A DNA stretch of 64,000 bases from Funiculus sociatus GB2-C1 (GTDB lineage Bacteria; Cyanobacteriota; Cyanobacteriia; Cyanobacteriales; FACHB-T130), in contig NZ_JAMPKJ010000001.1 in NCBI RefSeq assembly GCF_039962115.1, positions 228,940 through 292,939 on the forward strand. The letters run 5' to 3'. Below, piece after piece: positions 36,540 to 43,214 of this stretch (positions are counted from its first letter, which is position 1; each line of letters begins with the position of its first letter). The position numbers and the translations under genes are program-made. Below the pieces are notes generated by a model. It saw only the letters and a program-made list of their open reading frames with translations. It did no database searches and was not told where the DNA came from.

Positions 36540-37520
36540 TTAAACATACAAATTTGCTACATATTCCCCATAACCGTTGTAAGGGAGAGTCGGTCGTTTT
36601 TCCCATGTCAGCTTTGGCCCTTTACTGACAAATTTTTCGGTTGCTTGCGACCAGCGGGGATGAGGTTTTGTGGGATTTACATTCGCCTCAAAATCATATT
36701 CATGCGAGTCTAGTGTGTTCCAAAATGTGGCGGGTTGAGTGTCAAGAAATTCGATTTTGGCGATAGATTTTGCGCCTTTAAAACCATATTTCCAAGGCAA
36801 CACGGCTCTTAGCGGCGCACCGTGCTGTTTTGGCAGGATATGATCGTAAACGCCTACTGCAAAAAACGCTAATTCATTCGCCATTTCATCAAGGCGCAAA
36901 CCTTCAGTATAAGGCCAAGGTAATTTACCTAAGTGGAAGCTAGGGCCAGTGGTAATATTTTTGTCGTAATATGAGGTAAAACGAACGAATTTGGCTTGGC
37001 TGGTTGGTTCGACGGCGGCGATAAGCTCACGCATCCCAAATCCAATCCACGGAATCACCATTGACCACGCTTCCACGCAGCGAAAGCGGTAAATGCGCTC
37101 CTCTAGAGGAAATGTTTTCTTGATATCGTCTAAGTCGTAGGTGCGGGGGTTTTTCACCAAACCGCTGACTTCAACTTTCCAGTCATCGGTTGGTAATGCC
37201 TGCGCTGCGGGCCAAATCGATTTTGTGCCGCCAAATTCATAAAAGTTGTTATATTGTCCAGCTAGAGATTGGTCAGTGACAGGACGATCAACTGCTGAAA
37301 AAGCGGGATTTACATTTGCCTTTAATTTTGCTGTATTTAATGTTTTTTCTAGTGCCATGTTTTCAGAAGAATCATCGCAGCCGAGAATTGGCAGGATAGT
37401 AGCTCCCACGCTGGCACCTATCAGCGATTTGAGAAAGCGACGCCGATTAAAAAATGCGGCTTCTGATGTTACTTCTCGTTCTGGAATTTCCCAGGATTCG
37501 GGTATGCGAATTATTGCCAT
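36540..37520 (-). CDS. msrP: Protein-methionine-sulfoxide reductase catalytic subunit MsrP (YedY)
   Basis: A 326-residue Tat-exported molybdopterin enzyme that repairs oxidised methionines of envelope proteins. The Tat motif is RRRFLK (26-31). The molybdenum-ligand Cys148 is in YRFRCVEAWSMVIPW. Further family blocks are GMRELIAAVEP, HGAPLRAVLPWKYGFKGAKS and PATFWNTL. The length fits MsrP. The signal segment ends ILPILG-Cys48, which resembles a lipobox, so the mature protein may be lipid-anchored. The membrane haem partner gene msrQ is not next to it in this window. Confidence 0.94.
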   Translation of the reverse strand: MAIIRIPESWEIPEREVTSEAAFFNRRRFLKSLIGASVGATILPILGCDDSSENMALEKTLNTAKLKANVNPAFSAVDRPVTDQSLAGQYNNFYEFGGTKSIWPAAQALPTDDWKVEVSGLVKNPRTYDLDDIKKTFPLEERIYRFRCVEAWSMVIPWIGFGMRELIAAVEPTSQAKFVRFTSYYDKNITTGPSFHLGKLPWPYTEGLRLDEMANELAFFAVGVYDHILPKQHGAPLRAVLPWKYGFKGAKSIAKIEFLDTQPATFWNTLDSHEYDFEANVNPTKPHPRWSQATEKFVSKGPKLTWEKRPTLPYNGYGEYVANLYV

Positions 37521-37553
37521 TTGAAAGGTAAAAGTTAGTAGTGAGGATTAAAG

Positions 37554-37596
37554 TTAAGAGTTAGGAGCTCAAGAATAAAGAACTCCTAACTCTTAA
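37554..37596 (-). promoter_or_regulatory. 14-bp hairpin upstream of msrP
   Basis: TTAAGAGTTAGGAG (37554-37567) is perfectly complementary to CTCCTAACTCTTAA (37583-37596), loop 15 bases. It lies 33-76 bases before the msrP ATG on the minus strand. It could be a leader structure or the end of the repeat-type sequence TAGGAGCTC. No T tract follows on that strand. Confidence 0.4.
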
Positions 37597-37744
37597 ATCC
37601 TAACGCTTTAATCAGCACTCTTGACTTCTCATGCCAGCAGACAAGGGCTGGTTAAAAAGAGGTATATCCTTACGCAATTGTGCAACGCGAAGCTCGACTG
37701 AGTTAAATAATAGATTTTGAATAGGGATTTAAGCCAGATATAGA

Positions 37745-37795
37745 TCCATCTGTGGCAGGGTCAAGCCTGGGAGACTCAACCGTGCCACAGATGGA
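37745..37795 (-). terminator. Terminator after the second TPR gene
   Basis: TCCATCTGTGGCA (37745-37757) and TGCCACAGATGGA (37783-37795) form a perfect 13-bp stem. It begins 21 bases after the stop of the TPR gene at 37817 and is followed on the minus strand by TCTATATCTGG. Confidence 0.6.
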
Positions 37796-37816
37796 AATAA
37801 TAAATAAAACAAGGGT

Positions 37817-38758
37817 TTAATCGCTTTCGGCGAGTATGAGAGCTTCAAACGGCTTTGAGGCCCGAATGTTGTCAAAATCTGAATCGTGTTTTGCCAGATG
37901 GCGGTATTTTTCTGGAGATAGACTTATGGCTTGTTCTAAGGAAGCGATCGCTATCTCAATTTGGCTAACCTTGGCGCTGTAACAAGCTTTGTTATACCAG
38001 GCAGTGGGATAATCCGGTTTAAGTTCTAAAGCGCGATCGCAACAGGCGATCGCTTCGACGTAGCGCCCTAATTTCCCTAGAGCAACGCTTTTATTAAACC
38101 AAGCTTTGTAGTAGTCGGGTTTAATTTCGATAGTTCTCTCGAAGCTGGAAATTGCCTTTTCATAGTTGCCCCAGTCACTCAGGGCAATGCCCCGGTTGTG
38201 CCAAGCATTGGCGGAATCCGGCTTAAACTCAATCGCTCTATCAAAGCTGTTGAGCGCTTCGAGGTATTTTCCTAAGCTGGATAGGGCATTGCCTCGGTTG
38301 TACCATGCCCAGTAAGCATCTGGTCGCAGTTGCAGGGTACGGTCGAAGCTCTTCACTGCTTTTTCATACTGACCCCAGTCAACCAGTGTAATGCCGCGAT
38401 TGTGCCAAGCGGCGGAAGCGTCCGGATTGAACTCAATGGCTCGGTCAAAGCTGTTTAGCGCATCGTAGTAGCGGCCTAATTTTCCTAGGGCAATTCCCCG
38501 GTTGAACCAAACCCAGGAGGCATCTGGCTGAATTGCCAGAGCGTTTTCAAAAGAAGCGATCGCTTCTTCGTGGCGACCTAAGTTTCCTAGAGCAAAGCCC
38601 CGCTGGGACAAGGCATCGGTATAATCGGGCTTACACTTCAGGGCGTTGTCTAAACTAGAGATTGCTGCCTCAAATTTTTCTGCCTGGAGCTGGCGCAATC
38701 CCTGCTGGAAAAAGAATTCTGCTTCGAGTTGTATAGTTTGTGTCATAGAATCTGGCAT
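37817..38758 (-). CDS. TPR-repeat protein, paralogue of the one at 35041
   Basis: A 313-residue cytoplasmic protein of about eight TPRs. Consecutive units are strikingly alike, for example AWHNRGITLVDWGQYEKAVK and AWHNRGIALSDWGNYEKAIS, suggesting recent internal duplication. The N-terminus MPDSMTQTIQLEAEFF offers two ATGs (38758 and 38746). The tail after the repeats (LEQAISLSPEKYRHLAKHDS) matches the paralogue. The two genes flank msrP on the same strand, but strong hairpins separate all three, so they are probably independent units. Confidence 0.87.
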   Translation of the reverse strand: MPDSMTQTIQLEAEFFFQQGLRQLQAEKFEAAISSLDNALKCKPDYTDALSQRGFALGNLGRHEEAIASFENALAIQPDASWVWFNRGIALGKLGRYYDALNSFDRAIEFNPDASAAWHNRGITLVDWGQYEKAVKSFDRTLQLRPDAYWAWYNRGNALSSLGKYLEALNSFDRAIEFKPDSANAWHNRGIALSDWGNYEKAISSFERTIEIKPDYYKAWFNKSVALGKLGRYVEAIACCDRALELKPDYPTAWYNKACYSAKVSQIEIAIASLEQAISLSPEKYRHLAKHDSDFDNIRASKPFEALILAESD

Positions 38759-38831
38759 CTTTCTTTAGGATGATCTCATATTTATGATTCCCAAAACAAT
38801 AACCTGACTCAACATTCCGGAAAAAAATTTT

Positions 38832-38966
38832 GGATTGGGGGTTGGGGGCTGGGGACTAAGGACTAGGGACTAGGGACTAGGCGCTGGGGACTAGGCGCTG
38901 AGTAAAATTCTTCCCAATCCCCAATCCCCAATTCCCAATCCCCAATTCCCAATCCCCAATCCAATA
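38832..38966. repeat. Foldback heptamer repeat, copy 2
   Basis: The G-rich left block (GGGGGTTGGGGGCTGGGGAC and GACTAGG units) is followed by a C-rich right block of CCCAATC/CCCAATT heptamers. It lies between the TPR gene (minus) and aspA (plus), so both promoters must avoid or span it. Layout equals the elements at 19683 and 52056. Confidence 0.8.
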
Positions 38967-39015
38967 TCGGTCAGACATGGGATGATTTCATCTAAAAGAG
39001 GGATAGAGAACGGAT

Positions 39016-40437
39016 ATGACTCAAACAACAGGTTCAACCTACCGGATTGAAAAAGATTCAATGGGAGAGCGGCAGATTCCTGAAACTGCTTACTATGGCA
39101 TTCAGACACTGCGGGCGATGGAAAATTTTCCGATAAGTGGGCTGAAGCCTTTGCCTACCTACGTCGATGCTTGCGTGTTGATTAAGAAAGCAACTGCGAT
39201 CGCTAACGGGGAACTTGGCTGCATTCCCGCCGAGATCAGTCAGGCAATTGTCCAAGCAGCTGATGAAGTCCTGGCTGGGAAGTTCCGCGATCAGTTTGTT
39301 GTGGATGTCTATCAGGCGGGTGCAGGAACGTCGCACCATATGAATGTCAATGAAGTGCTAAGCAATCGGGCGCTAGAACTGCTGGGCGATGAGAAAGGCA
39401 ATTACCAGCGCGTCAGCCCCAACGACCACGTAAACTATGGTCAGTCTACTAACGATGTGATTCCTACAGCGATTAGAATTGGGGCGTTGGTGGCTTTGGA
39501 AAAAACGCTTTTCCCTGCATTGTCGGATGCGATCGCTGCTTTAGACAACAAAGCTGAGGAATTTCAGGATATCGTCAAATCTGGCAGAACTCACCTACAA
39601 GACGCGGTTCCAGTGCGACTCGGCGAGAGCTTCCGCGCTTGGGCGCAAATTCTCTCAGACCACTTGATCCGCATAGAGCGAGCATCTGAAGATTTGATGA
39701 TACTCGGTTTGGGTGGCTCGGCGGCGGGAACTGGACTAAATACCCATCCTCAGTATTGCGATCGCGTTGCCCAATTATTGTCAAGATTAATCGACCAACC
39801 CTTGCGCCCCGCCCCGCATCTGATGGCGGCAATGCAGAGTATGGCACCTTTTGTCAACGTTTCCGGTGCGATGCGGAACCTAGCGCAGGATTGCGTCAAG
39901 ATATCCCACGACTTACGACTGATGGATTCGGGGCCAAAAACTGGTTTAAAAGAAATTCAGTTACCGCCAGTGCAACCGGGATCTTCGATTATGCCAGGGA
40001 AGTATAACCCGGTGATGGCAGAGATGACGACGATGGTGTGTTTTCAGGTGATGGGATATGACAATGCGATCGCGCTTGCTGCCTCTGCCGGACAATTAGA
40101 GTTAAATGTGATGATGCCGCTGATTGCTTATAACCTAATTCACAGTATCGAAATTTTGGGAAATACTCTAGCAGCACTCACTACACGATGCTTAGAGGGA
40201 ATTACCGCCAATCGCGATCGCTGTCTCGCCTACGCAGAAGGAAGTCTCGCCCTCGTCACCGCCCTCAATCCTCACATCGGCTATCTTAATGCCGCTGCGG
40301 TTGCCAAAGAATCCCTCGAAACTGGCAAATCTCTAAGACAAATTGTACTAGAACGAGGTTTGATGAGTTCTGAAGAACTAGCCAAAGTTTTAGACTTAGA
40401 GGAAATGAGCGCCATGCCAGAAGCCAAGATTAATTAG
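39016..40437 (+). CDS. aspA: Aspartate ammonia-lyase (fumarase/aspartase superfamily)
   Basis: A 473-residue homotetrameric lyase. Superfamily signatures are SGRTHLQDAVPVRLGESFRA, NYGQSTNDVIPTA (140-152) and the flexible catalytic loop GSSIMPGKYN (322-331). The N-terminus (YRIEKDSMGERQIPETAYYG) and YQAGAGTSHHMNVNEVLSNR favour aspartase (aspartate to fumarate and ammonia) over class II fumarase, but the two are hard to part by eye. It stands alone, with a foldback repeat upstream and an inverted TGACTAA repeat after the stop. Confidence 0.88.
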   Translation: MTQTTGSTYRIEKDSMGERQIPETAYYGIQTLRAMENFPISGLKPLPTYVDACVLIKKATAIANGELGCIPAEISQAIVQAADEVLAGKFRDQFVVDVYQAGAGTSHHMNVNEVLSNRALELLGDEKGNYQRVSPNDHVNYGQSTNDVIPTAIRIGALVALEKTLFPALSDAIAALDNKAEEFQDIVKSGRTHLQDAVPVRLGESFRAWAQILSDHLIRIERASEDLMILGLGGSAAGTGLNTHPQYCDRVAQLLSRLIDQPLRPAPHLMAAMQSMAPFVNVSGAMRNLAQDCVKISHDLRLMDSGPKTGLKEIQLPPVQPGSSIMPGKYNPVMAEMTTMVCFQVMGYDNAIALAASAGQLELNVMMPLIAYNLIHSIEILGNTLAALTTRCLEGITANRDRCLAYAEGSLALVTALNPHIGYLNAAAVAKESLETGKSLRQIVLERGLMSSEELAKVLDLEEMSAMPEAKIN

Positions 40438-40440
40438 TTT

Positions 40441-40496
40441 TTAGTCATTAGTCAGTAGTCCTTAGTGCTGCCATAATAACTAATGACTAATGACTA
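40441..40496. repeat. Inverted TTAGTCATTAGTC heptamer repeat
   Basis: TTAGTCATTAGTCA at 40441-40454 is complementary to TGACTAATGACTA near 40482-40494. Short tandem TGACTAA units also occur at about 55866-55886 and 57131-57144. It may serve as the aspA terminator. Confidence 0.6.
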
Positions 40497-40516
40497 TCTA
40501 ACCAGGAGTATTTTTA

Positions 40517-40816
40517 ATGCACAGTCAATCAGGTGCAACACAATTAACCTTTCATTATATCGACGGTAACACAGAATCATTCACTATCTATGAACCTGCT
40601 GAGGCTATAGAAACTCAGCAGGAAATGCGGCAAGAAGTCCGCCGTCTTTTAGATAAATCATGGTGGATTCTTCATCTAGCTGAAGAAACAGTTTTTATCA
40701 ACACAGCCAATATTATCAAAGTTGAAGTAAAGCCTTCTATGCCTCACCTCCACGGAGAAGATGTTTTCTCCAATGCCGAAAGAGTGACTGCTTTAACTCG
40801 TGGCAACCGAAAATAG
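40517..40816 (+). CDS. Conserved hypothetical protein
   Basis: A 99-residue soluble protein, unrecognised by name. The first half reads as beta strands (TQLTFHYIDGNTESFTIYEP); a helix EAIETQQEMRQEVRRLLDK and a strand pair WWILHLAEETVFINTANIIK follow. The tail HGEDVFSNAERVTALTRGNR is basic. It looks like a small single-domain fold of about 75 residues with a flexible tail. Start ATG 40517 follows CCAGGAG with nine bases between, a good ribosome site. No partner is evident. Confidence 0.65.
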   Translation: MHSQSGATQLTFHYIDGNTESFTIYEPAEAIETQQEMRQEVRRLLDKSWWILHLAEETVFINTANIIKVEVKPSMPHLHGEDVFSNAERVTALTRGNRK

Positions 40817-40949
40817 TTTTGAGTTTTGATTTTTGAGTTATTGATTCAAAATTTAAAATTCAGAAATTGAGTAGGCTGGGCCTTTGGAACGAAACCCAGC
40901 ACTACACATTCTTTTAAGTTATACAGGCTAACTCAATCCAAAATTGAAA

Positions 40950-41915
40950 ATGAGAAAATCTTCTGTTAGTTTAATTCGGGCGAATTCCTACGAACAGCAA
41001 TTATTGCGGGAATCTCTGCAAAGCTTACTGGCACCATTAGGAGGGATAGAAGCGTTTGTAAAGGCAGGCGATCGCGTCCTACTTAAGCCTAATCTACTCA
41101 CAGGTGGTCGTGTAGGCAATGAGTGCGTCACTCGTCCAGAAATCGTTCACTGCGTTACCAAACTGGTGCAAGAAGCTGGCGGTAAACCTTTCTTTGGGGA
41201 TAGTCCCGCTTTTGGTAGTGCGATGGGTGTGGCAAAGGCTAATGGTTATCTTCCCCTGATGGAAGAATTAAATCTGCCAATTGTAGAATTTCACGGCAAG
41301 CGTTACGAAACAGCCAACAAAGAATTCAATCATCTGCTATTGTGCAAAGAAGCATTCGATGCAGATGTAGTAATTAACTTGCCCAAAGTAAAATCTCATT
41401 GTCAACTAACAATGACAATGGGTGTAAAAAATCTCTTTGGTTGCGTACCCGGAAAAATGAAAGCGTGGTGGCACATGGAGGCGGGGAAAGATAGCGATCG
41501 CTTTGGGGAAATGTTGGTAGAAACCGCCAGAGCAATTAATCCCAATTTAACCATTTTAGATGGAATTATCGGTCACGAAGGAAACGGGCCTTCTGGTGGC
41601 GAACCCCGTCCTCTAGGCATTCTAGCGGCTTCTAGTGATGTATTTGCTCTAGATCGTGCCATTGTCGAAATGCTCAATGTAAATCCCCTTCAGGTTCCCA
41701 CAGTCGCGGCTTCGATGAGATTAGGTCTTTGCTCAAATCTAGAGGCGATTGACTTTGTGCAACTGCACCCAGAAGATTTAAAGGTGCTGGATTGGAAACT
41801 GCCTACTAAGATGATGCCTATCGACTTCGCCATGCCGCGCGTGATTAAATCTACTTTCAGGCATCTCTACATCCGGTTTATCAAAGAACCGATGAACGCT
41901 TATGCTGGTAGATAA
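40950..41915 (+). CDS. DUF362 domain-containing protein
   Basis: A 321-residue protein of the DUF362 family. I start at ATG 40950; the upstream TTG at 40944 adds two residues. Typical blocks are VKAGDRVLLKPNLLTGG, TRPEIVHCVTKLVQEAGG, PFFGDSPAFGSA, DADVVINLPKVKSHCQLTMT and LFGCVPGKMKAWWH. Members are often found with ferredoxin domains, but none is present here. The biochemical role is not established. A clear intrinsic terminator follows (42005-42037). Confidence 0.87.
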   Translation: MRKSSVSLIRANSYEQQLLRESLQSLLAPLGGIEAFVKAGDRVLLKPNLLTGGRVGNECVTRPEIVHCVTKLVQEAGGKPFFGDSPAFGSAMGVAKANGYLPLMEELNLPIVEFHGKRYETANKEFNHLLLCKEAFDADVVINLPKVKSHCQLTMTMGVKNLFGCVPGKMKAWWHMEAGKDSDRFGEMLVETARAINPNLTILDGIIGHEGNGPSGGEPRPLGILAASSDVFALDRAIVEMLNVNPLQVPTVAASMRLGLCSNLEAIDFVQLHPEDLKVLDWKLPTKMMPIDFAMPRVIKSTFRHLYIRFIKEPMNAYAGR

Positions 41916-42004
41916 GTCAAGTTGAGGCGTATTCTGTAAAAGTTGTTACAGTAGGATACAAAATTACCAGGATAATCAATATTACCCTCCGATTGCTTAG
42001 GAAG

Positions 42005-42037
42005 ACCGCCCTTACTCATGCTAGAGGCGGTTTTTTT
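42005..42037 (+). terminator. Intrinsic terminator after the DUF362 gene
   Basis: ACCGCC (42005-42010) pairs with GGCGGT (42026-42031), and seven T residues (42031-42037) follow. It is close to the end of the convergent HNH gene. Confidence 0.75.
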
Positions 42038-42041
42038 CTGT

Positions 42042-42287
42042 TTAGAGATCGAAATAACGTCGGAACCGAGGATCTAAATTGTCTGTTTTGCGCTGGTTGC
42101 AGGTAAGACAGAGGGTGTGTAGATTGCTGATATCGTTAGAACCGCCCCGCGCCAAGGGTATGATGTGATCGATGGTCAGATTGGTTTCTAGCGTAGTTTT
42201 GCCGCAGCTTTGACATTGATAGCGATCGCGTTCAAACACATACTTCCTCACTTGTGGGGGGATGCGAATTCTGGGCGTTTTAGTCAT
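42042..42287 (-). CDS. Small HNH endonuclease-fold protein
   Basis: An 81-residue stand-alone HNH domain. YQCQSCG and LCLTCNQRK provide the two zinc-binding CxxC knuckles. The catalytic block TIDHIIPLARGGSNDISNLH has the DH pair and the conserved Asn. The N-terminal helix IPPQVRKYVFERD is usual for this group. Such single-domain HNH proteins are common in cyanobacterial chromosomes. DNA nicking is predicted by the fold, but the role here is unknown. It is divergent from the small gene at 42321, 33 bases away. Confidence 0.88.
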   Translation of the reverse strand: MTKTPRIRIPPQVRKYVFERDRYQCQSCGKTTLETNLTIDHIIPLARGGSNDISNLHTLCLTCNQRKTDNLDPRFRRYFDL

Positions 42288-42320
42288 AAAATACTTCTGT
42301 AAACACGATCCCCGGCTGAA

Positions 42321-42602
42321 ATGACTGAAACTACAGGCGCTGATGCTATTGATGTAGCGATCGCTAAAGGAATTGACTTTGACGGTTCCCCGATTCCCAC
42401 AGCCAAACTTGAATTATATCAAAAAGTGATGGGTTTGGAAGCTGGTCGTCAGCGCAGCGGCGTATCTAATACCATGCGTTCCAGAATTGTTCGCATTGGT
42501 GCTAAGCATATTTCCCAAGATGAACTCAATCAAATGCTTTTAGATGCCGACTTTGCACCGCTGAAAGACAAAGAAGTTGCCTTTTACTACGGCGGAAAAT
42601 AG
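42321..42602 (+). CDS. Small conserved cyanobacterial protein (resembles DUF4090)
   Basis: A 93-residue soluble protein. GIDFDGSPIPTAKLELYQKV, RQRSGVSNTMRSRIVRIGAK and ISQDELNQMLLDADFAPLKD look highly conserved and strictly cyanobacterial; I recall this pattern as DUF4090, though I am not sure of the number. No catalytic motif is evident. The basic SNTMRSRIVRIG segment could contact nucleic acid. Its start lies 33 bases from the divergent HNH start. A terminator with a long T run follows. Confidence 0.7.
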   Translation: MTETTGADAIDVAIAKGIDFDGSPIPTAKLELYQKVMGLEAGRQRSGVSNTMRSRIVRIGAKHISQDELNQMLLDADFAPLKDKEVAFYYGGK

Positions 42603-42622
42603 CCTTAGTAATAATAATTCTC

Positions 42623-42657
42623 CCCCTAGATGAATGAAAGTTTAGGGGATTTTTTTT
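42623..42657 (+). terminator. Intrinsic terminator
   Basis: CCCCTA (42623-42628) pairs with TAGGGG (42643-42648), followed by A and eight T residues. It lies between the convergent small gene at 42321 and the KGK gene. Confidence 0.75.
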
Positions 42658-42670
42658 ATAAAATTTTATT

Positions 42671-43063
42671 CTAATTTTCTTGGTTAATCATTTTACGAAG
42701 CTCGTCAAGCGGCGATTCTGGTTGGCTGATTTCTGGTGTTTCTTCAGCGTCAGGTTCATCAGGACAAAACTCTACACTAACTTGGAGTTTGAGTCTAAGT
42801 CTTCCTTTTTTCCAGCCTTTAGCACCTATTCTGAGTATTTCACAATTTATACCTTTGTCAAGCAATATATTTTGAGGATGAAGGTTATTAATCTTATTTA
42901 TCGATACTCCCTTAGATGATAATGAATAACTTAGTGCCTGTGCTACTGAGCTGTTATGGGAGGCTTCATTCACTGCTTTCCTGACTTTACCGACTTTGAA
43001 TAGTTCAGGAAATGAAAAAACATCATCCTCGTTGAAATCCCTCAAGTCTATCCAGTTTTCCAT
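42671..43063 (-). CDS. KGK-domain protein
   Basis: A 130-residue soluble protein of the cyanobacterial KGK family. The core INCEILRIGAKGWKKGRLRL then KLQVSVEFCPDEPD carries the name-giving Lys/Gly/Lys-like turn (GWKKGRLRLK). The acidic tail ending PLDELRKMINQ is also typical. I start it at ATG 43063 because GGAG lies six bases upstream; the TTG at 43075 has no such site. Function of the family is unknown to me. It is separated from the dynamin-like gene by a repeat hairpin. Confidence 0.75.
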   Translation of the reverse strand: MENWIDLRDFNEDDVFSFPELFKVGKVRKAVNEASHNSSVAQALSYSLSSKGVSINKINNLHPQNILLDKGINCEILRIGAKGWKKGRLRLKLQVSVEFCPDEPDAEETPEISQPESPLDELRKMINQEN

Positions 43064-43153
43064 GCTAATCTCCAACTATTTATTTTTATAGTAATCGCTG
43101 AATAGAGCTTGCGGCTATATCAGCAAAGTTCGCCTACACGAACTAATAGATTT

Positions 43154-43175
43154 GAAACCCGCGCAGGCGGGTTTC
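43154..43175. repeat. Hairpin repeat of family D, copy 1
   Basis: GAAACCCGC (43154-43162) pairs with GCGGGTTTC (43167-43175) around GCAG, followed by GTCTGTGTAGCCGCGA. The element at 59402-59444 has the same plan: a GC-rich hairpin, then TGCGTAGCCGCGA. It probably also ends the minus-strand dynamin-like transcript (stop at 43215). Confidence 0.65.
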
Positions 43176-43214
43176 GTCTGTGTAGCCGCGATTTCCAATC
43201 GCCAAGGCTATAAA

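Noticed and set aside
42042..42287. HNH gene as part of a homing intron or mobile element
   Set aside because: There is no interrupted host gene, RNA structure or inverted repeat around it; it is a plain stand-alone gene with a nearby terminator.
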